DNA of 20,050 bases, taken from positions 1 to 20,050 of the forward strand of contig DRKE01000451.1 in the NCBI GenBank assembly GCA_011051925.1, read 5' to 3'. The notes beneath the pieces were generated by a model that worked only from the letters and a program-made list of their open reading frames with translations, was not told the DNA's origin and did no database searches. Below, one piece after another: positions 1 through 7,806 of this stretch. This DNA is from Deltaproteobacteria bacterium (GTDB lineage: Bacteria > Myxococcota_A > UBA9160 > UBA4427). Position numbers and translations under genes: made by a program. Each line of letters opens with the position of its first letter. Position 1 is the stretch's first letter.

Positions 1-1427
1 CGAATGAAAGCAGGCCGGATCGAGGCGGACCCGAAACCGCCGCCGAGATCGCCGAGGCCGTCCGACGACGCGAGGTCAGCGCCCGCGAGATGGTCGATCG
101 CGCCCTCGACCGTGTGGCGCGTTCGCATGAACGCCTGAATGCCTTCGTCCATGTGGCCGGCAGACAGGCCAGGGAGGAGGCGGACCGGATCGACCGGGCG
201 ATCGCGCGCGGGGCGTTCGAAGGGCCCCTGGCGGGTGTCCCCTTCGGCGTGAAGGACATGGATCGCTGCGCCGGGATGCCCGTCAGCCATGGATCACTGA
301 TCCACAAGGGACGCCCCCCGGAGAGCCAGGACAGCGTGCACGTCTCCCGCCTGCGTGCCGCGGGGGCGATTCCGATCGGCATGACCGCCTGCAGCGAGTT
401 CGGCACCGTCCACTTCACGAATACGAAGGCCTGGGGCATCACACGCAACCCATGGAATCCGGATCTCACCCCGGGCGGCTCGAGCGGGGGTTCCTCGGCC
501 GCGGTCGCGGCGGGGGTCGTGCCCTTCGCGACCGCGGGCGACGGCGGCGGCTCGACCCGGATCCCCGCATCGTTCACCGGTCTGCTCGGAATGAAGCCCA
601 GCTACGGCCGGATTCCCCGGGAAGAACCTTCGACCTCCCAGACCGCCGTCTGGGGCGCGCTCACCCGAACCGTGAGGGACTCCGCGCGACACCTCGACAT
701 CACGTCCGGCCCCGACGATCGGGATCGGACGTCACTGCCGCCCGCCGGCCTCTCCTACGAACGGGCGATCGAGGAGCTGGAGACCCGTGGCCTGCGGGCG
801 ATCTGGTCACCGGATCTCGGCTATGCGCGGGTCGACCCCGAGGTGCTCGAAATCACGGAAGCGGCCGCGGCGGGACTCATCGAAGCGGCGGACCTGACCC
901 TCGTCGAGCATCCGGTCGAGCTGACCGAGCCGATCAAGGCCTGGCTCGGTGCGGGTGCCATCGACATCTGGCTTCATCTGGAACGCGACGATTGGCCGGC
1001 CCGGGCCGATGAACTCGTTTCCCACGTGCGTCGGAACTTCGAGGCGACCGAGAATCTGCCTGTCCCCGTCTACGCGAACTTCCTGCGGCGGCGCCACCGT
1101 CTGCAGGTCGAGATGGCCGAGTTGTTCGAACGAACGGACATCCTGATCACGCCGACGACGGCGGTTCCGGCCTTCGACGCCCGATCGCCGCGGGACGTCA
1201 CGATCGATGGCGAGAAGGTCGATCCCGCGATGACCGTGCCCTTCACGATGCTGGCCAATCTGTGTTGGAATCCAGCCGTGTCGATTCCGGCCGGCCTGAC
1301 CCGCTCGGGGCTGCCGGTGGGCCTCCAGGTCATGACCCGGCGACACGCAGACGAAATCGCCCTGCGACTGGCCCGGATCCTCGAAGAGCGGAACCCGTGG
1401 CCCCTGACGGCACCGGGCTGGCCCTGA
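1..1427 (+). CDS. Amidase-signature family hydrolase (5' end outside window)
   Basis: This enzyme hydrolyses an amide or related C-N bond through the Ser-cisSer-Lys triad of the amidase-signature family; the substrate is unknown. The reading frame is open to the left edge, and the residues before the first internal ATG (position 90) already match the family N-terminus (AAEIAEAVRRREVSAREMV), so the true start lies at or left of base 1 and the gene is partial. Counting from the Met at 90, the catalytic Lys is K55 in PFGVKDM, the cis-Ser is S132 in the Gly/Ser stretch GGSSGGSS, and the nucleophile is S155 in GDGGGSTRIPA, followed by GLLGMKPSYGRIP. About 470 visible residues is normal for the family. 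It could be annotated as GatA-like, but no gatB or gatC lies beside it, so a stand-alone amidase is more likely. It is followed by 172 bp without a clear terminator. Confidence 0.92.
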   Translation, partial: NESRPDRGGPETAAEIAEAVRRREVSAREMVDRALDRVARSHERLNAFVHVAGRQAREEADRIDRAIARGAFEGPLAGVPFGVKDMDRCAGMPVSHGSLIHKGRPPESQDSVHVSRLRAAGAIPIGMTACSEFGTVHFTNTKAWGITRNPWNPDLTPGGSSGGSSAAVAAGVVPFATAGDGGGSTRIPASFTGLLGMKPSYGRIPREEPSTSQTAVWGALTRTVRDSARHLDITSGPDDRDRTSLPPAGLSYERAIEELETRGLRAIWSPDLGYARVDPEVLEITEAAAAGLIEAADLTLVEHPVELTEPIKAWLGAGAIDIWLHLERDDWPARADELVSHVRRNFEATENLPVPVYANFLRRRHRLQVEMAELFERTDILITPTTAVPAFDARSPRDVTIDGEKVDPAMTVPFTMLANLCWNPAVSIPAGLTRSGLPVGLQVMTRRHADEIALRLARILEERNPWPLTAPGWP

Positions 1428-1599
1428 CCGACCCCGTCGGTCCCGCCCCAGGCATCGCAGACACCGTCGGACGGCCCTCGCGGACAGCCACGAGGTTTCG
1501 TCCCGCGGGATGTGGGATCGATTCGAGGCGATTCGCGATGGACACCCCCGGCGCATCCATTCATACTGCCCGAGGTCCCCTGCCACAGGAGAATCGATC

Positions 1600-3039
1600 A
1601 TGAGGTCATCCGGGTCCCTTCGTGTCATCGCGTCCCTCTTCCTCGGTCTGCTCCTGACCGGTTCCGCCTGGGCACACCGTTCCGCCGGCCCCCCCGTTCC
1701 CCAGGACAGCCGCGAGTTCTTCGTCGACGAGAGCAAGCTGCCCTTCGACGAACTCCCGGGACTCCCCTCGACCCGCGAATGGGGCATCGATCATGGGGCG
1801 GGCTTCCGGATCGAGGTTCCCGATGACTGGAACGGCGATCTCATCATGTACACCCACGGCTTCCGGGGCGAAGGGGCCGAGCTGACCGTCGACAATCCAC
1901 CGCTTCGCGCCTACTACCTTTCGCGCGGATTCGCCTGGGCCGCATCGAGCTATTCCGCCAACTTCTACGACGTTCGCGCGGGCGTCGAAAGCACGAACAG
2001 TCTGGTCCGCTATTTCAGGCGGCATATCGCCCGACCCGATCGCGTCTTCATCACGGGCTTCTCGATGGGGGGCCACGTGATCGGCGCGGCGATCGAACAG
2101 TTCCCGAATTTCCGATGTCCCGACGGAAGACGGGGGCGGCTCTGCCGCCGCTTCGCCCGCATCCTCGGCCGGTTCTCGGGCGGCGTGAAATACGATGGCG
2201 CCGCGCCGGCTTGCGGTGTCATGGGCGATACGGCCCTCTTCGACTACTTCGGCGATTTCTCCTACGGAGCCGAGGCGCTCGCGGGCGTCCCGTCCCAGTT
2301 TCCTCCGCCCGACGACTACATCGACTCGATCCTCCTGCCGACGCTCTTCGCCCTCTACGAAAACCCCCTGGAGGTTCTCGGGGCGAATCCGTCGAGCGCC
2401 GTGCTGAACGCCCAGGGCGAGAAGCTGCGCGCGCTCACGACCATCCGGTCGGGGGGACCGCGGCCCCTCGCCGACTTCTCGTTCCGCTTCTTCCAGCAGC
2501 TCCTCTTCAGCTTCTCGGGCTCGGACGGAACGGTTTCGGGCATCGTGTCGGGCAACATCTACGACAATATCGGTCGGGTATTCCAGCTCGATACGGATCC
2601 GGCCCTCTCCCCCGACGAGCAGGCGCTGAACGACATGATCCTGCGCATCGCGAGGGATCCCGGCGTCAATCGTTCCCGTTTCCTCAAGCTCGAGCGGATT
2701 CCGATCATCCGGGGGCGCCTCAGCATCCCCGTGATCTCGATCCATACCCTGGGCGACCTCTTCGTGCCCTTCTCGATGGAGCAGATCTACGCGCGCGAGG
2801 CGATCGCGAGGGGACGCGAAGCGTTTCTGGTCAGCCGAGCGACCCGCGCCGTCGGCCATTGCGAGTTCTCGCCCGAAGAGCTGATCGAGACCTTCGATGA
2901 TCTCATCAGCTGGGTCGATACCGGCGTCCGGCCCGCAGGCGACGACATCCTCGATCCGGAAACCGTGGCCGACCCCCTTTTCGGGTGCCAGTTCTCGCGC
3001 GGGACGACGGCAACGAGGCCCTTCGCGCCCTGCCCGTGA
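1600..3039 (+). CDS. Secreted alpha/beta-hydrolase (lipase/esterase-like)
   Basis: This is a 479-residue exported serine hydrolase of unknown substrate. The start at 1600 is preferred over the ATG at 1510 because AGGAGA (1587-1592) sits 7 nt upstream and the protein then opens with a classical signal peptide: Arg near the N-terminus, the hydrophobic stretch IASLFLGLLLTG and an AWA cleavage site near residue 25. The alpha/beta-hydrolase features are an HGF oxyanion-type motif near H86, the nucleophile elbow GFSMGG with S155, a likely acid D386 in HTLGDLFVP, and H420 in AVGHCEF. A long lid-like insert lies between about residues 170 and 350, with several Cys (C173, C182, C205) that could form disulfides outside the cytoplasm. 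Extracellular polyester or 3-hydroxybutyrate-oligomer hydrolases and tannase-like esterases are possible relatives, by inference. The gene ends 16 bp from a convergent gene, with no terminator seen. Confidence 0.82.
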   Translation: MRSSGSLRVIASLFLGLLLTGSAWAHRSAGPPVPQDSREFFVDESKLPFDELPGLPSTREWGIDHGAGFRIEVPDDWNGDLIMYTHGFRGEGAELTVDNPPLRAYYLSRGFAWAASSYSANFYDVRAGVESTNSLVRYFRRHIARPDRVFITGFSMGGHVIGAAIEQFPNFRCPDGRRGRLCRRFARILGRFSGGVKYDGAAPACGVMGDTALFDYFGDFSYGAEALAGVPSQFPPPDDYIDSILLPTLFALYENPLEVLGANPSSAVLNAQGEKLRALTTIRSGGPRPLADFSFRFFQQLLFSFSGSDGTVSGIVSGNIYDNIGRVFQLDTDPALSPDEQALNDMILRIARDPGVNRSRFLKLERIPIIRGRLSIPVISIHTLGDLFVPFSMEQIYAREAIARGREAFLVSRATRAVGHCEFSPEELIETFDDLISWVDTGVRPAGDDILDPETVADPLFGCQFSRGTTATRPFAPCP

Positions 3040-3055
3040 ACCGGAACGCGAACGC

Positions 3056-3664
3056 CTATGGCGAGATCGCCAGGCGTTTCTGCGCGGCTTCGAGGCGCTG
3101 CTCCGCCCCGAGGAATTCGAGTCGCGCGATCGCCTCTTCTTCCTCGGCCTGCTCGAGTCGGTCGATCGCGACTTCATAGGCCTCGAAGGCCGGCATGAAG
3201 CGCTCCATGCCTTCTTCGGCATGGTCGACGGGATCCTCGCCGCGCGCTTCGAGTTCTTCGATGAATCGTTCGAGCTCTTCGACATCGCGTTCCGAACGCG
3301 ACATCAGCGCCTGCGCTTCGGCGACACTCGCGCGGGCGGCCTCATAGCGGCTTCGCGCCTCGTCCCGAGCCCGTCGTGCCCGCTCGAGTTCCTCGGCCGG
3401 GTCGCTCTGGGCATGCGTCGCGGGGGCTCCCTCGACGGGGAGTCGCGCCTCGGGATCGGATCTCGCGCGCCCGCCCGGTGACGGGGCGCCGGCTTCTCCG
3501 ACCGGACGTTCCGTGCCGTCGTGGTCTCCCGCAGACGAATCCCGGTTCCGCATCCGCGCGAGACTGAAGACGAGGACGAGCCCCACGAGTCCCACCACGA
3601 TGAGTGTTCCGAAGAAGCGACCGGCCCGGAGCACGCCCGGGCCGCCGCCGGCAGGGCGCATCAT
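3056..3664 (-). CDS. Membrane-anchored coiled-coil protein, function unknown
   Basis: This is a 202-residue protein that I do not recognise as a named family. A single transmembrane helix lies at about residues 17-37 (FFGTLIVVGLVGLVLVFSLA). It is followed by a charged, Gly/Pro-containing linker to about residue 88, and then by an Ala/Glu/Arg-rich heptad-like segment to the end (about 89-198), which should form a long coiled coil. The start ATG at 3664 overlaps the stop of the upstream dehydrogenase as ATGA, so translation is probably coupled. A second ATG follows directly. It is the last gene of the P450-ALDH-SDR operon and ends tail to tail with the secreted hydrolase. It might be a scaffold or envelope-associated partner of the pathway. 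The same frame stays open upstream to 4168, but that part lies inside the dehydrogenase gene and is a shadow. Confidence 0.62.
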   Translation of the reverse strand: MMRPAGGGPGVLRAGRFFGTLIVVGLVGLVLVFSLARMRNRDSSAGDHDGTERPVGEAGAPSPGGRARSDPEARLPVEGAPATHAQSDPAEELERARRARDEARSRYEAARASVAEAQALMSRSERDVEELERFIEELEARGEDPVDHAEEGMERFMPAFEAYEVAIDRLEQAEEEEAIARLEFLGAEQRLEAAQKRLAISP

Positions 3665-4527
3665 CGCCGACCTTCGTCCTCGACGCCGTAGATCCGCGCC
3701 ATCGACTGTGCGACGAGCCCGCCGACCGGAAGAGCCAGTTCCGATTGGCGCGCGAGCTGCAACGCCCAGGCGAGATCCTTCTCGGCGATCTTCATGTTCC
3801 GACGCATCACTTCCTGGAAGGAATCGCTCTTCCGGATCTCCTCGGGCGCCTTGTGGGTCCCGAGAAAGGCCAGCATCATCTCCGTGATCTGGCCATTGGC
3901 CCGCCCCGCCTCTTCGAGGATCTCCTGCGGCAGCCCGATCGCCCGGGCCAGGGCCATCGATTCGAAGGCCGCAGCCCATTGGATGTAGGTGATGAGGTTG
4001 ATGCAGAGCTTCAGTTTCGCACCGTTGCCCAGTCCGCCCGCATGGACCGGCGCGACCTCGGTCGTGGCTTCGAGATAGGGCTTCACCTTCTCGAGGGTCG
4101 AGGCCGATCCCCCGATCAGATAGGTCAACTGCCGCGCCTGGGCGCGGATGGCGCCTCCCGTCACGCACGCATCCATCACTTCGACTTCGTGCTCTGCTGC
4201 CGCCGCCGCCAGTCGCTCGATCGTTTCCGGCAGGACCGTGCTATGCACCAGGATCACCGCGCCAGGTGCCAACCCCTCGAGCAGACCGTCCTCGCCCAGG
4301 GTCACGGCCAGGACATGTTCGTCCTCGGGCACGCAGATCCCGACGATCTCCGCCTGCTTCCCGACTTCGCGCGGGTTGGCCGCCGCCCGCGCCCCCGCCT
4401 GGACCAACTCCTCGACGGGCTCGGGGGCGAGATCGAAGACCGTCGTCTCGAAACCGGCCGGCGCGAGATGAGCGGCGATGGGTTTCCCCTGATTGCCGAG
4501 ACCGATGAAACCGACTCGAACCGACAT
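3661..4527 (-). CDS. 3-hydroxyisobutyrate dehydrogenase-like NAD(P) oxidoreductase
   Basis: This is a 288-residue member of the beta-hydroxyacid dehydrogenase (HIBADH / 6-phosphogluconate dehydrogenase-like) family, which interconverts a beta-hydroxyacid and its semialdehyde or keto form using NAD(P). The N-terminal Rossmann motif is FIGLGNQGKPIA (residues 7-18). A substrate-loop motif DACVTGG (119-125) replaces the usual DAPVSGG. The catalytic Lys is best placed at K173 in GNGAKLKLCIN, with N177 as its usual Asn partner. Length is typical. AGGGGGG lies just upstream of the ATG. It is fifth in the minus-strand operon, 91 bp after an SDR gene, and overlaps the next gene by 4 nt. In context it may act on a hydroxyacid made by the P450/ALDH steps. 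GlxR-type or imine-reductase-like activity cannot be excluded. Confidence 0.9.
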   Translation of the reverse strand: MSVRVGFIGLGNQGKPIAAHLAPAGFETTVFDLAPEPVEELVQAGARAAANPREVGKQAEIVGICVPEDEHVLAVTLGEDGLLEGLAPGAVILVHSTVLPETIERLAAAAAEHEVEVMDACVTGGAIRAQARQLTYLIGGSASTLEKVKPYLEATTEVAPVHAGGLGNGAKLKLCINLITYIQWAAAFESMALARAIGLPQEILEEAGRANGQITEMMLAFLGTHKAPEEIRKSDSFQEVMRRNMKIAEKDLAWALQLARQSELALPVGGLVAQSMARIYGVEDEGRR

Positions 4528-4618
4528 GATCCCCCCTGGCCCGTCTACGGGCCGCCGCGACCGATCGCATCATGCGTGGACATGACGATCGCCCGCAGTC
4601 CCGGCGACGGCAACCCGA

Positions 4619-5383
4619 TCAACGCTCCATGCCTCCACCCCCGTCCACGGGCAGCGTCACCGCGGTCAGATAGCGCGCATCGTCGCTCGCGAGGAAGACC
4701 GCCACGGGCGCGACGTCGAGATCGCAATCCCCGAATCGACCCAGCGGAATGGCCTTCTCGGCGACCTTCTTCTGCGCCGGAAACGCTTCGCCCCAGGCGA
4801 CCGTCGAGGGTGATGCCGCAATCGGGCGGATCAGGTTCACGCGGATGTCGTCCCCCGCCCATTCCCGGGCCGCGGACCGCGAGAAGCCCCGGATCGCCTC
4901 CTTGGCCGCGGCGTAGACCGCGTTTCCCCGCATGCCTTCGCTTCCGGCGTTGCTCGCGAAGTTGATCACGGATCCCCGGCCGCTCCGCTTGAGATGGGGA
5001 TGCGCCGCGCGCATGGTCCAGAAGACACTCGACATGCAGACGTCGAGCGTTCTCCGGTAGAGCGCATCGTCGACTCCGTCGATCGGTACGCCGACCTGCG
5101 CCCAGGCGGCGCAGTTGACGAGAATGTCGAGTCCGTTCCATCGATCGGCCGCCTCGCCGACCGCCCGATCGCAGTCTACCCGAATGCCCACGTCCACTGC
5201 GATCGGATGGGAGTCACCACCCGAACCGGCGATCTCCTCTGCGACCGCGTCGGCCGCCTCGGACCGGATGTCCGCAACGGCGACGCGAGCGCCCTCTCGC
5301 GCGAAGGCGAGAGAAATCGCCCGACCGATGCCCTGGCCCGCCCCGGTGACCAGGGCGCGGCGACCTTCGAGCCGCGGGGTCAT
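4619..5383 (-). CDS. Short-chain dehydrogenase/reductase (SDR), second of a pair
   Basis: This is a 254-residue classical SDR that oxidises or reduces an alcohol/carbonyl with NAD(P). The cofactor motif is TGAGQGIG (13-20), and D38 at the end of the second strand (VAVADIR) suggests NAD preference. The catalytic residues are S144, Y157 and K161 (YAAAK). The usual NNAG structural motif is altered to NCAA (90-93). The C-terminus LPVDGGGGMER is family-typical. The start at 5383 is chosen because MTPRLEGRRALVTG is the canonical opening and GGGAG lies 9 nt upstream. An in-frame ATG at 5455 overlaps the stop of the upstream SDR as ATGA and would add 24 charged residues, so a coupled longer form remains possible. 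The gene belongs to the P450 operon. The two SDRs may handle successive or stereochemically different alcohols. Confidence 0.92.
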   Translation of the reverse strand: MTPRLEGRRALVTGAGQGIGRAISLAFAREGARVAVADIRSEAADAVAEEIAGSGGDSHPIAVDVGIRVDCDRAVGEAADRWNGLDILVNCAAWAQVGVPIDGVDDALYRRTLDVCMSSVFWTMRAAHPHLKRSGRGSVINFASNAGSEGMRGNAVYAAAKEAIRGFSRSAAREWAGDDIRVNLIRPIAASPSTVAWGEAFPAQKKVAEKAIPLGRFGDCDLDVAPVAVFLASDDARYLTAVTLPVDGGGGMER

Positions 5384-5451
5384 CCGGGTCCGCTCCCATC
5401 CGGGTCCCGGACGAGCCCGGTCCCGATCCTTCGCGCGATTCGCCCCCTCGT

Positions 5452-6210
5452 TCATGGCCGGACGATCTGCCCGCCATCGACGGCGAAGATCTGCCCGCTC
5501 ACCCAGGAAGCCCCGTCCGAGAGCAGGAAGAGACAGGCATGGGCCATGTCCTTCGGCTGCCCCAGGCGGGAAATCGGAATCTGCGCCACCAGATTCTTCT
5601 TGTACTCGGCCGGTACCTGGGACTCGAGCGCCGCGGTATCGGTCGGACCGGGCGCGATCGCGTTGACGCGGATGTTCATCGGGCCGAGTTCCCGAGCCAG
5701 ACAATGGGTGAGGCCGTTGATCGCGAGCTTCGAGAGGCCGTAGTAGCCGACCCCCATCCAGGCCGCGGTCGAGGACTGATTCACGATGGCCCCGCCGCCC
5801 CGCTCCTTCATGGAGCGGTAGCAGGCCCGAGCGCAGAGCAGCGCGCCGTCCATGTTGATGTCCATGAATTTCTTGTAGTAGGCCCAATCGACCTTCAGCA
5901 TCGACTCCATCTTCATCCCGCCGAAGAGCGCGGCATTGTTGACCAGGTAGTCGATCCCGCCGTAGGTCTCGATGGCCGCATCGGCCATCGCCCGGGCCGA
6001 CGCCTCCGAAGAGACGTCGACGGGAACGAAGGTCGCCTCGCCGCCCCCGGCCTTGATCGAGTCGGCCACCGCCGCCCCCTTCTGTTCGTCGATCTCCGCG
6101 ATGATCACGCGGGCCCCTTCACCGACCAGGGCGCGGGCATAGGCTTCGCCGATCCCACCCCCCGCACCCGTCACGATCGCGGTCTTGCCCTCGATTCCCG
6201 GATACCCCAT
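5452..6210 (-). CDS. Short-chain dehydrogenase/reductase (SDR), first of a pair
   Basis: This is a 252-residue classical SDR. TGAGGGIG (14-21) binds the dinucleotide, and an acidic residue follows strand 2 (IIAEID, E39/D41), suggesting NAD. NNAA is at 91-94, and the active-site segment NQSSTAAWMGVGYYGLSK gives S147, Y157 and K161; the Ser-Tyr spacing is shorter than usual, which is seen in one SDR subgroup. The C-terminus GQIFAVDGGQIVRP is typical. A very strong ribosome-binding site (GGAGGGAGG) lies just upstream of the ATG at 6210, as if this gene must be well translated despite a 110-bp gap after the ALDH gene. A role as alcohol dehydrogenase after P450 hydroxylation is inferred from position. 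A 3-oxoacyl-ACP-reductase label would be over-specific. Confidence 0.93.
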   Translation of the reverse strand: MGYPGIEGKTAIVTGAGGGIGEAYARALVGEGARVIIAEIDEQKGAAVADSIKAGGGEATFVPVDVSSEASARAMADAAIETYGGIDYLVNNAALFGGMKMESMLKVDWAYYKKFMDINMDGALLCARACYRSMKERGGGAIVNQSSTAAWMGVGYYGLSKLAINGLTHCLARELGPMNIRVNAIAPGPTDTAALESQVPAEYKKNLVAQIPISRLGQPKDMAHACLFLLSDGASWVSGQIFAVDGGQIVRP

Positions 6211-6246
6211 TTGCTGCCTCCCTCCTCCATCTCCTGCTCTCTTCTT

Positions 6247-6312
6247 CCCGGCGTCGGATCCGCCGTCGATTCGGCTCGAACGCCGGGCCGAACCCGATCC
6301 CCCGCGATCGGG
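6247..6312 (-). other. Two stem-loops between the ALDH and SDR genes
   Basis: The 110-bp gap inside the operon holds two inverted repeats. One pairs 6293-6299 with 6306-6312 (CCCGATC/GATCGGG, 6-nt loop). The other pairs 6247-6254 with 6280-6287 (CCCGGCGT/ACGCCGGG, 25-nt loop with a smaller GCCG/CGGC pairing inside). No U-rich tail follows either, so they are not clear terminators. They could set mRNA processing or stability between the upstream and downstream halves of the operon. Confidence 0.4.
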
Positions 6313-6320
6313 ATCCCGCC

Positions 6321-7793
6321 TCAGTCCGTCCGACCCGGCAGCGCGATCACCTTCGTCTCCAGCAGCTCCTCGAAGCCCATCACGCCGTTCTCGCGTCCGA
6401 TCCCGCTCTGTTTGTACCCGCCGAAGGGCGTGTCGACATGGAACCACTGCCCGCCGTTGATCGACAGCGTTCCCGTCCGGATCCTGCGGGCCACCTCGAG
6501 AGCACGCGCTTCGTCGCCGCTGTGGATCGCACCGGAGAGGCCGTACGGCGAGTCGTTCGCGATCCGGATCGCATCCGCATCATCATCGTAGGGGATCACG
6601 CAGAGGACCGGACCGAAGATCTCCTCCTGCGCGATCGTCATCTTCGGATCCACGTCGACGAAGAGTGTCGGCTCGACGAAGAATCCCCGGCCCTCGGGCT
6701 TGCCTCCGCCTACGAGACAGCGCGCCCCCTCGGCCTTGCCCTTTTCGATGTAGGAGAGCACGCGTTCCTGTTGAACGCGGCTGATCTGCGGTCCTTGCAG
6801 GTTCGCCGGGTTCGTCGGGTCGCCATGGTTCCACCCTTCGAAGGCCACCTTCATCATTTCGACCGCCTCGTCGTATCGCGAACGCGGAACGAGCCAGCGC
6901 GTCGCGATCGCACAGCCCTGCCCGCCATGCACGCACGTCATGGATGCCGACGGGCAGACCCGCGCGAAATCAGCATCGTCGAGCACGATCGTCGCGGACT
7001 TTCCGCCCAGTTCGAGAAAGACCTTCTTCACGGTCTCGGCGGCGCAAGCCATGATCCGTCGTCCCGTCCGGGTGGAACCCGTGAAGCTGACGGCATCGAT
7101 CCGCGGGTCCGTCGAAAGGATCTCGCCGACCAGGTGATCTGAAGACGCGACGATCTGGACCACGCCCGCCGGGATATCGGTCTTTTCCGTGATGACCCGA
7201 CCGAGGTGGGTTCCGGACCAGGGCGTGTCCGGGGCGGGCTTCAGGACGCAGGTATTGCCCGCGGCGAGGGCGGCCGAGATCTTGGCGATGTCCAGGTAGA
7301 AGGGCACGTTCCAGGGCGTGATCGCACCCACGACCCCGACCGGTTCCCGTCGGAGGATGCGTCGCTGGGGCCGACCGAGAAAGGGCACGTCCGTCATCGG
7401 CTTCTCGTATTCGTAGCGGCCCGCGAGATCCGCCCAGTAGGCGACCATTTCGATCGGTTCATCGACGTGCATGTATCCCGTGAGCGAAACGGGCGCACCG
7501 GCTTCATGGACCACGATCGATCGGAACTGCTCCTTCTCCTCGAGAAGCCCCTCGTAGAACTGTCGAAGGCATCGGGCACGGAAGGCGGGATCGTCCGACC
7601 AGGTCGATTCGTCGAAACTCCGCCGCGCCGCTGCCACGGCCCGCTCCATATCGGCGCGAGTCCCGTCGGCCGCCGTTCCCAGAACCTCTCCGGTCGAAGG
7701 GTCCACGTTCTCGAAGCGACCGCCATCGCTCGCCTGGACCAGTTCACCGTCGATCAGGTTGCGCGTTTCCGGCGCGAGCTTTTCGAGCGTCAT
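6321..7793 (-). CDS. NAD(P)-dependent aldehyde dehydrogenase
   Basis: This is a 490-residue enzyme of the ALDH superfamily that oxidises an aldehyde to its acid. The start at 7793 has a strong AAGGAGG site that overlaps the end of the P450 gene 13 nt upstream, so the two are tightly linked. Family landmarks are PWNVP with N162, KPAP with K185, FTGST (237-241), the general base E261 in LELGGKS, the nucleophile C294 in GGQGCAIATR, EEIFGP (390-395), and the C-terminal PFGGYKQSGIGRENG. Cofactor and oligomerisation regions are complete and the length is normal. It directly follows a P450, which suggests it removes an aldehyde formed by successive oxidation, as in terminal-oxidation routes for alkyl or terpenoid side chains. 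The substrate itself is not readable from the sequence. It resembles the betaine/geranial/aromatic aldehyde dehydrogenase group in general. Confidence 0.95.
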   Translation of the reverse strand: MTLEKLAPETRNLIDGELVQASDGGRFENVDPSTGEVLGTAADGTRADMERAVAAARRSFDESTWSDDPAFRARCLRQFYEGLLEEKEQFRSIVVHEAGAPVSLTGYMHVDEPIEMVAYWADLAGRYEYEKPMTDVPFLGRPQRRILRREPVGVVGAITPWNVPFYLDIAKISAALAAGNTCVLKPAPDTPWSGTHLGRVITEKTDIPAGVVQIVASSDHLVGEILSTDPRIDAVSFTGSTRTGRRIMACAAETVKKVFLELGGKSATIVLDDADFARVCPSASMTCVHGGQGCAIATRWLVPRSRYDEAVEMMKVAFEGWNHGDPTNPANLQGPQISRVQQERVLSYIEKGKAEGARCLVGGGKPEGRGFFVEPTLFVDVDPKMTIAQEEIFGPVLCVIPYDDDADAIRIANDSPYGLSGAIHSGDEARALEVARRIRTGTLSINGGQWFHVDTPFGGYKQSGIGRENGVMGFEELLETKVIALPGRTD

Positions 7794-7806
7794 CGTGATC
7801 CCTCCT

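Noticed and set aside
1..1427. Reading the amidase as GatA of a Glu-tRNA amidotransferase
   Set aside because: No gatB or gatC is adjacent downstream, so the specific tRNA-dependent role is not supported; the left flank is not visible.
1606..3285. Long minus-strand open frame (559 codons) opposite the secreted hydrolase
   Set aside because: High GC leaves few stops on the opposite strand. The product is a low-complexity Arg/Glu/Ser mix with no domain, while the plus strand has a signal peptide and catalytic motifs.
3604..4965. Plus-strand frame of 453 codons opposite the HIBADH-like gene
   Set aside because: Shadow of a conserved dehydrogenase on the minus strand; the composition (Arg/Pro-rich) is typical of antisense GC-rich frames.
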